Shown here piece by piece: positions 1 through 10,019 of a DNA stretch of 64,000 nt. Within the stretch, counting starts at the first letter, position 1. Each line of letters begins with the position of its first letter. The notes beneath the pieces were generated by a model. That model saw only the letters and a list, made by a program, of their open reading frames with translations. It was not told the origin of the DNA and searched no databases. Where the stretch lies: positions 29,061,260 through 29,125,259 of the forward strand of contig OZ025257.1 in the NCBI GenBank assembly GCA_964019135.1. The letters are read 5' to 3'. Position numbers and translations under genes: made by a program. Origin of the DNA: Arenicola marina (lineage: Eukaryota; Annelida; Polychaeta; Arenicolidae).

Positions 1-1743
1 CCCCCCGGGTTTATTCCTTGCCACTTTCTACTCCTAGAAACCTTTGATTTCCTTCTGTTTTTTACGCCTTATTTGCGGTCACTATAATTGTCAAGCAATC
101 ACTTCTTTAAGTGGTTTCCCTGCCTCCTTTAAAAACGTGACGCAAGGTTGTGTGGGCGATAACCGGCATGGTTGAAGTCAAACTTAAAACTGTGGATTTT
201 ATTCTACCAAGGTCTGACCTTTACATCTCTATGACATGTTGGGTTCTAACAGATGTAGTTGCTCACTAGAGCCCGCGCTATTGATCAAATGTAGGAGAAA
301 AGTGTGTGTAGTCAGGCATCGTAGTTGTATATTATATGCTTTATCATGCACACATTCCTCGTGGTGCAGAACAAGTTAGGGTTGTTTATTAGAATGCCAG
401 ACAGCGTTGGCCATATGTTACAGAAATACAAGTTGTCTGGCATGCATAATTTGTATTGACAGATACCGGCATTAAATTAACTTTAATTACATTTACCGTA
501 AATTTACCGTAAATTTGAACCATCATAAACCCGTGAGATCTGATGTCGAAATAATTATCTGTAAAACATGTCCGGTCTAAACAGTTTTCGCTTAGTTTGC
601 CGTTTAAGTTTAACAATCAACATTTAAAGTTCAATCGACATGGTTTTTAGAGCCTTACCTATCGTGTATGACGATATTAGTTCTCCCTGACGATATTTGG
701 ACACCCGTTGTAACGATATTAAGACCTAATATCGTCAGTTTTACACCACTGCCATAAAATTGCTTATAATTAATCACGCAACAGAAATATTTTGTTCTTT
801 TCACCAACGATAGCGGACTTTGTTTTAAAAGGAACAATTAAATGGTTTCACTCATTCGTTCTAATTTAAAAGAACGGTGCGTTTGTAGAAGCAAAAACAT
901 TTGGAATGACAAAATTAGAACACCTTACGTTAATATCTTTGGTAGCAGATCCAAGACGCTCACATTTATATATCGCGACAATGGCAAGGTGTTGCAATGA
1001 GTATCGTTTTATAATTCTACATGATTATGTACTTAACCGTACTTGGTCTGCAAAGTCTTGGTGCACTGGAGGTCCATAGTAAACTATGAAACGTCTCTTT
1101 TTATCTGTTACGTCAAGTCAAGTTTAAGGTGAATTTATGCCTGGATATATCGTTGTTTCACACATGCTGATCTCCACTTCGGCCAACTTCTGAAGTCTTC
1201 GTTGACCTGACACGTGTATAATGTTTCGCGTAACTTGTCTGGTGACGGCGAGTCACCAGATCATGTCAAACCTTCTCACACGCTGGCTGGCGCGTCCAGT
1301 GTGTGGAGGCCCTAAGGATCCGACACGAACTACGGCACAAAAAGACACCTAAAGATACCCCTTTCGCCTGGTTCGTCTCCGTCCCCCGTCCCCCCACCCC
1401 ATCCCCGTCGCCGTTTTCTCTCCACCCCAGGCTCTCCCCCGGCCTTAGTTGCCAGCAGCGTCAATGAACCCATTTTGAACCCATTTTCCGAGAATGGGTT
1501 ACGTAAGAGGAAACCTCATCTCTTCGCACTTAGTGTTTGATATACTTTATTGACTATATCCTTCGGACGGCGTTACGGCAACCCTGTTGCGGGAGATGAT
1601 GGCAGCAGGATTCGCGGCGGGACGCGGCACATGCCATCTGACCACCGCCCGGCTCCGCCCCGGAGGGGGAGGGGGGGGGGGCACTGTTATACGAATCTGC
1701 TGGGGGGGGGGGGGGTACGCGGATGCCCCTTGATGCCTGAGGG
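1..1743. other. intergenic, no gene seen
   Basis: No open frame here resembles a protein I recognise. Small structures only: a doubled motif of about 11 bp near 494-515, four copies of acgatatt between 668 and 740 with an inverted copy, and a perfect 9 bp stem with a 5 nt loop at 1238-1260. Around 1660-1715 there are long G runs whose apparent proline-rich frames on the other strand are compositional. Confidence 0.7.
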
Positions 1744-1917
1744 AGCGGACATTTGTGATGGAAAAGATACCCATAAAGAGCGGACATTTATGATTGAAAA
1801 GATACCCATGTACAGCGGACATTTATGATGGAAAAGATACCCATATAGAGCGGACATTTATGATGGAAAATATACCCATGTAGAGCGGACATTTATGATG
1901 AAAAAGATAGAGCGGGT
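1744..1917 (+). repeat. ~35 bp tandem repeat, 5 copies
   Basis: Five consecutive units begin with agcggacatttatgatg and contain aaagatacccat. They start near 1745, 1779, 1813, 1848 and 1883, and the last is partial. No coding role is evident. Confidence 0.9.
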
Positions 1918-1959
1918 ATTTGAAAACTTGCGACCGGGGGAAGGGGGCTCTAAAAATGA

Positions 1960-2035
1960 GCGTTTTTTTTGTATAAACTTTATTTATTTAACGAGGTTAC
2001 CGATAGCGAATACACATATCAACGGCCACCTCAAA
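1960..2035 (-). mobile_element. LINE 3' tail fragment
   Basis: The + strand text, with a T-rich start followed by tttatttattta and the shared core atagcgaatacaca, resembles the 3' end of the - strand LINE at 7132-7200. It is therefore probably a very short 5'-truncated copy of the same family, inserted on the - strand. The assignment rests on about 60 bp of imperfect similarity. Confidence 0.5.
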
Positions 2036-2079
2036 TGAGCGTTCATTGCGCGGGTTGCCGCGAAGAAATACCCCTTCCG

Positions 2080-2352
2080 TGCGGATTTTGGCGGTAAAAA
2101 GCCCCGACCGAGCGTATTTGGCGGTAAAAAGCCCCGACCGAGCGTATTTGGCCGTACAAAGCCCCGACCGAGCGGATTTGGCTAAAAAGCCCCGACCGAG
2201 CGGATTTAGCGTGAAAAGCCCCGACAGAGCGGATTTGGCGTAAAAGCCCCGACCGAGCGTATTTGGCGGTAAAAAGCCCCGACCGAGCGGATTTGGCGTA
2301 AAAAGCCCCGACCGAACGGATTTGGCGGTAAAAAGCCCCGACCGAACGGATT
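2080..2352 (+). repeat. ~30 bp tandem repeat, ~9 copies
   Basis: Units carry the core aaagccccgaccgagcg followed by a T-rich step and ggcg. Nine cores lie between about 2098 and 2345, with unit lengths varying from 27 to 30. The repeat produces spurious frames on both strands. Confidence 0.92.
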
Positions 2353-2779
2353 TGACGAGATCTCAGGCACAGTGAGCGAGATGAATCTGATTGGCCGGCA
2401 GTCGAAAAATGTGTCACGTGCCACGGGGGATGCAACTTCAAAATATACTGAATCGGGACGAACATTTACATAGCATCTCCCTATGATGTGATTACTCAAA
2501 ATGACAGATTTAGTAGTACCTCACCACATGAGCATCATGTGAAAGCTGACCAATCGTCATTTCGCGCATGCTTGCTCCATCTGTTCCCGAGTTGGTTGTT
2601 GTCGTTGCATAATTCTTTATTTGCCTCTACACGGCAATACAGGTTTCGTTTACTAATTGATGAAATAAATAAATTACTTAGAGATCAGACTTAGGCATTT
2701 ACTTGATTATTGTGATCGGGCGTGTAGGCAAAATACCCGTCCAGACATGCTTGGAGATGCAATGGGAGATTTAAGGGAG

Positions 2780-2964
2780 AGTGGAGCCATGTCTCCGGGG
2801 GTAACCCCCTACTCTTTACGAAGAAAGACACGGGATCTTTATCCTGCGACCACACAGACATGTCCACAGCAGGCGAACCATCGATCCACGCGCCGTTAGG
2901 CTCTCAGGTTACCAGGACACTCAATGCGAGCGCTCTAGCCCACTGAGCTATCGCGCCGGCCCCC
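2780..2964 (-). mobile_element. tRNA-derived SINE (minus strand)
   Basis: Read on the - strand from 2964, the head is tRNA-like. It starts GGGGCCGGCGCGA, has an A-box-like TAGCTCAGTGGG (2939-2950), and has a B-box-like GGTTCGCC about 60 nt further on (2872-2880). The tRNA-like head runs into a non-tRNA body that ends near a palindromic gggggtaaccccc at 2798-2810. This order is typical of tRNA-derived SINEs. A functional tRNA is unlikely because the acceptor and anticodon arms do not close. The 3' limit is uncertain. Confidence 0.72.
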
Positions 2965-3189
2965 TCAGCACGCAGCTGTAACAAGGCACCAGCGTGATGC
3001 GCAATCGTTCTAAAAGCACGTGTTTGTGTTGGTCCCCAAAAGACCTAAACCGCAAATAGAACTGTACATGAACATTGTACATAGGGTGCGTTCGATTGAG
3101 CGCCATATCTGGTTCTAGAACTAGAGCCGCCAGTTATGCGCGTTCGACTTGACACCTGCACCAGAACTTCGGAACCGGTTCTCAGTTTT

Positions 3190-3490
3190 CGCCAGATATG
3201 GGTCGCAATTCACGGTTACTTAGTATTGAAATTCTCAGATTACGAGTAATGAAAATGCTTAATCCCGACGGTCGGCTGATGTCTCATTCGCGGTTCATGA
3301 AGAATGATTTTGCTCATTGCCAGTTCACGATGAAATGAACAGCCCGTTCCCGGGGATCGGATATACCACTTTTTAATTAAAGATTTATCCATTTAGTAAT
3401 TGGAATGTCGGATTCATTTCATAACCCAATTACTGTAGAGGGGGTGGGGGGGGGGGGGAGGCACTGATTGCCGGAATGTCAGGCTCTTTT
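3190..3490 (+). repeat. dispersed noncoding repeat, copy 1
   Basis: The block around 3263-3372 (ggtcggctgatgtctcattc, then cagttcacgatgaaatgaa) recurs in diverged form and in the same orientation at 6986-7095. Both copies sit beside long G runs. The inverted decamer ccatatctgg/ccagatatgg at 3101-3110 and 3193-3202 lies just upstream. No coding capacity is seen; this is probably an old nonautonomous element. Confidence 0.55.
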
Positions 3491-4089
3491 AGACGGGGTG
3501 TCAATTAAATAAATCACATTTTGGCGAAGTTTCGATGCATGTGGAAGTATAATTTCTTTATATATTCCGGCATTGTTCACTTTATAATGTGATTGAGTAG
3601 GATGATGAATGTCTCTTAGGTATTTGCATGTTCAAATAGAAAGGGAGACAACGGTTCGATCGAGGGCCCCACGGGGTGGTGAAGAGGGGATCTGTCGGTT
3701 GGCGCGCCAAATCGCGCATTTGGCCCGCGGCACCAATATCCACATTCTCCACGAATTTTAAAGTTATTATTTCAACAAAATGTAAACAAACAATCCGGTG
3801 GGGCCGCCAGAACAAATCTTCAGATTATTCACTGAAGCACACTTGGAATCAAGCAATTTCCTTCAAAAACTGATCATCATCGGGAGAAGCACTTTTTTTT
3901 AGAACAATAGTGGTTATTTCCATCACGAAATGCACAATTAAACAAGTTGCCTCCATCGGGATTTAAACGCACAACCCTGCCGATGTCGGATGCTTTGGTG
4001 CGCTTAACAATTAATGGGGGCGTTTGAGCCTGCTTCTGAACTCGCGAAACCGTTCCCGCCAAAATTACATCTTCTCTCCTGTGTGCAGG

Positions 4090-4613
4090 TATTATAACAA
4101 AATGAATGTTAAAGTTGCATGTCGAGTTGTTTCCCGCCAAAACTAAGCCCAGGCGAAGTTTATATCAAAATCTGCAGAAAACTCGATTGTTTCATTTTAT
4201 AAATTCAGAAACCTGATAAACATCGCCGTTTCGGCTGTGGTGTGGCGAACGTGTCTATCCCCGGATACCACAGAACTCGCGGCACTGCTACTTATACCAA
4301 ACCATCGCGAAGCACACAAACTGATGACGTTTATCACTAAAATGAAAACTTGTGGTAAATTGATATCACGGGCAAGGCTAAGAGACACTATTTGGCAGTC
4401 TGGCATGGGTGGAGTATAGACAAAAGAAATCTTGAATGATTCAAGGACTGATTCTTATTTGTGTTTTGACCTCTTTAGTTTTGGCGGAAAAAAGCTCGAC
4501 ATGCAACTTTTTAACATTTACTATTTGTTGAAATGGTAACGTTAACGATGTCTCATTAGGTAATTATTCAACCAAGGCCGCCATATTATATGTATTATAA
4601 CAAAATGAATGTT
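4090..4613 (+). mobile_element. small inverted-repeat element (MITE-like)
   Basis: A ~36 bp inverted repeat is visible. The left arm at about 4111-4146 reads aaagttgcatgtcgag... and ends in cgccaaaactaa. The right arm is its reverse complement, at about 4477-4514. A 21 bp perfect direct repeat (starting tattataacaaaatg) lies at 4090-4110 and 4593-4613, flanking the unit. There is no transposase. A related segment occurs at 9457-9582. Confidence 0.55.
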
Positions 4614-5815
4614 CACATGACGCAGTGGGTCAGAAAATGCAGTCTAGATGGCGCCACCGCACGGGGGACCGGCCGAGGGATCAGGCGCTGAACATGGCCC
4701 ACCCTACGCGCTCTGTGACTAGCAACCGACCGGCAGCCAGCTCTTGGCCTGGTGCGAGAACCCCCACCCCCCGCCCACCCCCTACCACCACTACCAACAC
4801 ACCCTAGCCCCCAACAACTCTTGCCACGCACGCTGATCAGTTTCCGCAAAGGCAAGGAGACCGGAACTCCACCTAGCGAATGAAAGCTGTTTGGAGCGCG
4901 GCACCAGCTCAGTCCACTTTTGCGTGCTAACGGATGCTTGCTGCGATGTGCTTTTACCCATTCCACGTCGTGTGCAGCAAAGACCCAATCTCGATCCCAG
5001 TGTTCCTTGCGCGAGGGCGATTGCCCAACAAGCTACTCTGTACGGAGATAGGCAAAGACCAAGTGTGTATCTCTCGCGCCGGAGTCTGGCAGTTGTGATC
5101 TTCCAGTTACAATATCTGCCACTTACTGAAGCCGTTGAAACGGTTTCTTTAAGTGCTTCGGGAAGTGAGTCCTACTCGCGGCCCGTGCAGAGTTACGTGG
5201 TGGACATGGTGGGACAAGTTAAGTGAGTATTCGTTTAACATGTGGAGAATTTGCATTATTAATTTGTTAAAACAAAAACGCACTGGTCATGTTTCGACTT
5301 AGCCCTGTTGCATGCCCCTCCCTGGCTTATCCGCTCTGGGGAGCGGGCCGGAGGGCCATGAAGCCAGTGTCGGTTGCGATTGTTGATTTAAAAATCAGCG
5401 CCCTTCGGCCGTCGATTGCAGAAAGTACAGAAATAAACGGTCCTTATCAATTTGTCAAGTTGTTCCTCATACCTTTATAGTTCCAAGGGCAATGAGATTG
5501 AAAACAAACAAAATCCACCACTTTTTGTACTGGTGAAAGTTTTCAACAACAATTTTCAACAACTCTCCCCGCCGCCATGTCGCTGTTACGTCACAGTTCT
5601 CGTCGATCTCCCGGCATGTCTTCTCGTCTTCTTCTCTAGACATGTAGGCCCTTGCTATGCCAAAATAACCCAACTTTCATACCCAATCGCTAATTCCCCA
5701 TCTGCCACTTACGAAAATCTGACTCTGTGGGGGCCAAGGGTGAAACAAACCAAGATAATTAGTGGGAAATGTTTTTTTTTCCAACTGTAATTAATTGTTA
5801 TGTATTCATTTGCAG
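4614..5815 (+). other. GC-rich stretch, possible first exon or promoter of a small gene
   Basis: This stretch is richer in C+G than its surroundings. A frame of 111 codons (4891-5226) ends next to a donor-like sequence (aa|gtgagt at about 5222), and an acceptor-like tttgcag precedes 5816. If spliced this way, the joined frame stops at once (TGA at 5817-5819), so the upstream part would be untranslated leader for the ORF at 5850. I do not recognise the 111-codon frame. Evidence for transcription is indirect. Confidence 0.25.
5688..5736 (-). repeat. isolated fragment of the 167 bp satellite
   Basis: The text atctgccacttacgaaaat followed by ctctgtgggggcc is the reverse complement of the satellite core found at 10020-12640 (the part around gtaagtggcagat). 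It lies about 4.3 kb from the array and in opposite orientation. Confidence 0.75.
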
Positions 5816-5849
5816 ATGATTGCGAAACGCCAATCGCATTTCGAAAGAA

Positions 5850-6062
5850 ATGGCCGCGGAGCCTGGCTGGACCAGGTGGTTCTGGGGAAGCGAGGGTTTC
5901 GAATGTAATCTGTGTGATTCCCGTACAGGGTCCAAGTCAAAGCCTGGAACGGATGCTATACTCAGGAAACACCTCCTTCTGAGACATATGGGAGGCCGGA
6001 CAACGAACCATATATTTTTTAGGGTGGAGCTGCGAAGAGGATCTGCCGGAATTACAAGCTAA
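5850..6062 (+). CDS. possible small BED/C2H2-like zinc-finger protein
   Basis: A 70-codon frame opens at an ATG in good context (aaagaaATGG). Residues ~14-47 read W-x-W-F, then FECNLC, about 17 residues later ILRKHLLLRH. This gives a Cys-x2-Cys ... His-x5-His spacing like a single BED or C2H2 finger. An acceptor-like tttgcag lies at 5811-5815, and AATAAA occurs 69 bp after the stop. It could be the last exon of a small gene, a fragment of a transposon DNA-binding domain, or chance. I have no family name for it. The C-terminal ~20 residues look unstructured. Confidence 0.3.
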   Translation: MAAEPGWTRWFWGSEGFECNLCDSRTGSKSKPGTDAILRKHLLLRHMGGRTTNHIFFRVELRRGSAGITS

Positions 6063-6085
6063 CCGCAGAGTCCAAGTGATTTAAT

Positions 6086-6290
6086 TGTTAGAGCTATCTG
6101 AGCAATCTTTTGTTTTGGTATTAACAAATGAATAAAATTGTGCAATCTGTGTTCTATGGTATGAATTAATTAATAAATTGTTAAATAAACAAATTGTTAG
6201 AGCTATATCTGAACAGTCTGTGTTTTTTGGTATTAATTAATGAATAAATTGTTAGAGCTATATCTGAGCAATCTGTGTTTTTTCGTATTT
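6086..6290 (+). repeat. ~70 bp tandem repeat carrying AATAAA signals
   Basis: Three diverged copies share ttgttagagctat, gagcaatctgtg and a terminal aatgaataaa. AATAAA is at 6131-6136 and recurs in the following copies. The hexamer could act as a poly(A) signal for the small ORF ending at 6062, but it may only be repeat sequence. Confidence 0.6.
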
Positions 6291-6354
6291 TTTGCATAAG
6301 TATGACATGCATGGATATAATAGTATCATTAACTATTTATACAGTACATGGGGT

Positions 6355-6645
6355 AACGTCAGCTACCATAAAAAGTCACGTCGTGGCCACGTGATATTTC
6401 CACGTTCCAGCTACCATAAAAAATCACGTCGTGGCCACGTGATATATCCACGTTCCGGCTACCATACAAAATCACGTCGAGGCCACGTGGTATTTCTACG
6501 TGATTTCGCCACGTGGTAGCCACGTTCCAGTTACCATACAAAATCGCGTCGTGGCCACGTGGTATTTTAAACGTGATTCACCACGTGGTAGCCACGTTCC
6601 AGCTACCATTACAAAACGCATTGTGGCCACGTGGCCAAGTAACGC
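6355..6645 (+). repeat. 48/72 bp tandem repeat rich in CACGTG palindromes
   Basis: Units start gctaccata and contain the palindromic block cacgtcgtggccacgtg. Two units are ~48 bp (from 6361 and 6409). Two are ~72 bp, lengthened by an extra ccacgtggtagccacgttcc module (from 6457 and 6529). A partial unit follows at 6601. The palindromes create open frames on both strands that are not genes. Confidence 0.9.
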
Positions 6646-6749
6646 GTGCGCAAAGAAAACGCCACGTGGTTTGGCTTGCTGGGTATTGTTGCTATGAGTC
6701 CGCAGCTCCTTGTTCATAAATTCGCCAAATCGAACACAGTAGGTGGGAT

Positions 6750-7100
6750 ATATGGTACCACTTTATTGACAGTTGACCAGCTGACAATATACAGGGGGGA
6801 GGGGGGGGGGGCTAATGTTCTCAGATCACGAATAATAAATTTCTTTATTCACACTTCACGGTGAATTAAAAGATGAACTCCCTGCATACAATTATGAGGG
6901 CCGATGTATTATATAAATTGGCGGTTTCCCGATTCCGGGCTATTTAATATCAAAATTTCCAGTTCACACTAAGAGGAAATCTTTGATCACGAGGGTCGGC
7001 TAATACCTCATTCCCAGTTCGCGAAGAATTAATTTCCTCATTTCCCAGTTCACGGTGAAATGAAAAGCTTATTCCCGAGGAAGGCAAATACCCCTTGTTC
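6750..7100 (+). repeat. dispersed noncoding repeat, copy 2
   Basis: Same orientation and order as the copy at 3190-3490: a G-run block, then ggtcggctaatacctcattc, then cagttcacggtgaaatgaa near 7050. It is diverged, so the family is old. It contains no gene. Confidence 0.55.
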
Positions 7101-7131
7101 TGCCCATAACATGTCGGTGGTTATGGGGATT

Positions 7132-8571
7132 TTTTTTTAAACATCATTTATTTCTGGAGGTTTGCAATAGCGAATACACGTATTAATGCTCACCTCAACA
7201 TAAAAGAAAAGAAAAATTAAATTGGATATACAGCAAAGGAAGGTAATAGGTAATACTATAAATATAGTAATGTCAACATATGAAGTGCATATATTATATT
7301 ATAAACTCAGATAAATACCAAATACATAATTTATGAGTTCGCCATGACACTTAACAACAAACTTGGCTGAGCTGCGGATAAATAAATGAACTGCCCTGTA
7401 GCGACGTTGTCTTCGAAAGACAGCTCGGGGCTGCCGAACAGCAACAATTCACAAAGGATATTAAATTAATTTCTCCCTTCTGGATGTATATTAATACCAT
7501 GCAATTTTAAAAACGATAAGTCTGACATGAGGATTTCGCGATACATCTCGTACTCTGGACATTTTAACAGATAGGTAAGTTCGTCTTCAGATTTCCCGTT
7601 ACATTTGCTACAATAAGAATCCTTAATAAAGCCGTATCTTTTGTGAGGTCCAATAAGTGCGCTCAAGCCCAAACGGAGTCTGGTGTGGTGAACAGCCTCA
7701 GGATTGTTAAAATAGTTGTACAATTCATTGCCGGGATAAGAAAATGACTTCCTATACAGTGACTTGAAAAGTGATAATGATGTTGCCTGTGTAAGACACT
7801 GTGGCAAGGAGTTCCACTCTCTGATTGAGTTCCAGACGAATGAACTTTTGTAATAATTTTTTTATATGCGGGATTCTTATGTCAGACGAGTTCCGTAGTG
7901 AGTATGCTGATGACTGGGAAACCAAATCAGGTAATAGTGAAGAAATATACATGGGAGTGAGACTAGTAACCATTTTGTACAAAATGCACAGACTTATGCA
8001 TTTACGTCTGAGAGCGAGTGGTTGCCCCAGTAACAGACAAAGGGCTTGCCGCTGTACACATTCCAACCTCCCTGATTGGGTTTTGGTAACATTGCCATGG
8101 AAGACAGCAGTACAGTATTCCATTTTAGGCCGAACATATGTTTTATAAACATTTAATTTAGTTCTGCGTCCTACCTGTTTATGAAGACGCTTTAGTAGAG
8201 CAACAGATTTCTCGGCCTTAATAATAGTGTTATTTATATGCAGGTCCCAGCACATTGAGTCTGATAGGGTTACACCAAGGTGACAGTGATTTCTTACTTG
8301 CCGGAGCTTCGAATTGTCCAGATATAGATCGAGATCATTTGGTCGCGATAACTTTTTGCTAAACACCATGTATTCAGTTTTATCAGGATTGAACGTTACC
8401 TGCCATTGTTTGGCCCACTGAGATAGTCGTTCTAAATCACGATTAATGATTTCGACATCATTATTAAAATCTAGTGCAAAAATAGAGACGTGTCATCTGC
8501 AAATAAATAAGCCTCGCATTCAAGGCCCTCCACAATATCGTTAACAAAGATGAGAAACAGGAGCGGCCCCA
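7132..8571 (-). mobile_element. 5'-truncated LINE, inserted in an older LINE
   Basis: On the - strand this begins in a reverse transcriptase at GPLLFLIFVNDI. It then has the catalytic box LFADDTSLF (about 8480-8505), WQVTFNPDKTEYMVFSKK, and a C-terminal Cys/His knuckle (CSKCNGKSED...LLKCP) ending near 7466. The frame is broken once, near 7800-7820. A T run at 7131-7138 is its A tail. A 12 bp direct repeat, gttatggggatt, at 7120-7131 and 8572-8583 is the target-site duplication. Endonuclease and the upstream RT motifs are missing. The clade (CR1/Jockey-like) is not certain. Confidence 0.85.
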
Positions 8572-8583
8572 GTTATGGGGATT

Positions 8584-9300
8584 ATGCTTTTGTATAACAC
8601 GCGGCTTTGGACCAAGTACGTGATTGCCTATCACATAATTCGTGCGGCGCGTCAGTTCGCATAAGACGCCTGATGTGCGGTTGACGTCGCTAGAGACGTT
8701 CGGGCCAATAATATGAACGAGAGGTGTATCGCCTGTTACCGTTTTGACAATCTCACTGTTGAAGTATAATTCTGCATTATTAGCAAAGGATTAAACGTAA
8801 GACAAAAACTGCATAACCGAACGCACCACAGTACATATAACCAAGGGTGCAACAGTATCCAGATGTTTTTACGTTTCTTTTTATCAACAGGTCGAATAAC
8901 TTTATATCATTTACCTTATGGGAAGCCTTAGATGCATCAAGCAGTAGCGCATATGGAGGGGAATCGGTTTTTACAAGATATGTGACAGTTTCTAAGAATG
9001 CAAAAGTTCATTAGTAGAGCTCCTTGACGCAAAGCCGAAGTGTAAGTTGTCTGCTTAGACTTTCGCTGCTTTTCTCTTGTAACATGCAGTCAGCTCTACA
9101 AGTATCACCATTATTGAGGGATTGTTTTCCGCCTTTGATAAGAGGTTGTATTGTGACAATGCTAAACACGTGTGGGGTAAAAGCGTAGTAAATAGCTGAG
9201 AAAGTAAAAAGCATGATTTTGTGCCCATAGAGCTTGTTAGTAGGCCTAGGTCCGCTTCGTTGGTCTACCGCATAAATACGTTTATGGTTCACCATAAATG
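8584..9300 (-). mobile_element. older degraded LINE reverse-transcriptase fragment
   Basis: The - strand shows an RT N-terminal stretch (IQPLIKGGKQSLNNGD, near 9125-9160). After frame breaks comes a motif-A region, LLDASKASHKVNDIKLFDLL (about 8885-8960), where the usual catalytic AFD reads ASH. Several frame breaks and the lost Asp show that it is an old dead copy. The younger LINE at 7132-8571 sits directly downstream, bounded by its own duplication. Confidence 0.7.
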
Positions 9301-9456
9301 GTTACAGGGCCCAAGACCTAAACTCCGTCTTCGACCTGAAGTGAAGGCTTCATAGAAATCACTTAAGAGATTTTCATCTTTTTCTTCACATTCACGTGTT
9401 ATACAGCAGTGTATAATTCTATGCGAAACAACATTGTTATTCAAGCACTTAAAGCT

Positions 9457-9582
9457 ACTTATCGAGCTTTTCCCGCCAAATCTAAGCCCAGGCGATATAT
9501 ATATATCACAATTTGCAGAAAACTCGATGGTTACAATCTATAAATACAGAAACCTAATAATCATCGCCGTTTCGGTTGTGAT
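9457..9582 (+). repeat. dispersed repeat related to 4122-4245
   Basis: The segment from cccgccaaatctaagcccag to catcgccgtttcggttgtg matches the left part of the element at 4090-4613 and its flank in order and orientation, with scattered substitutions. 9583-10019 has no recognisable feature. Confidence 0.6.
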
Positions 9583-10019
9583 AAATCCTTGGATATACCG
9601 TTTGTTCGTTTTTCCTTTTGCTTCTGAACATTACAAAAGCTGAATTTTCCCTTTTTCAATTTTCTATTTCACAAAAAGGTAACCCTTTTGTAAAGTGCAA
9701 AACGGAAATAGGTTACACTCGCGCGATAATCTTTTTAAATATTTCTAACGACGATATAATACCAAGACTCGAGTGGTATAAAAAAAGTAAAAATAAACTA
9801 TTACTTCTTTCTTTAAATGACTGAAGTTATAAACCATACATTTCCCCTGACTGGGTGTTCATATGCTCGATTGATTATGAACTGCGAACGAAATCCTTGG
9901 CCAGCAGTGTACCATCCACGATGAACGGATTGTTGTTATGTGCAAAATTAGAGAGCGGGGGACAATTTATTCCTGCAACCCCCCCAAAGTTCACAATCCC
10001 ACAATTTATTACGTAATAC

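Noticed and set aside
2939-2964. Functional tRNA gene
   Set aside because: Only A- and B-box-like blocks are present; the arms do not fold and the sequence continues into a SINE body.
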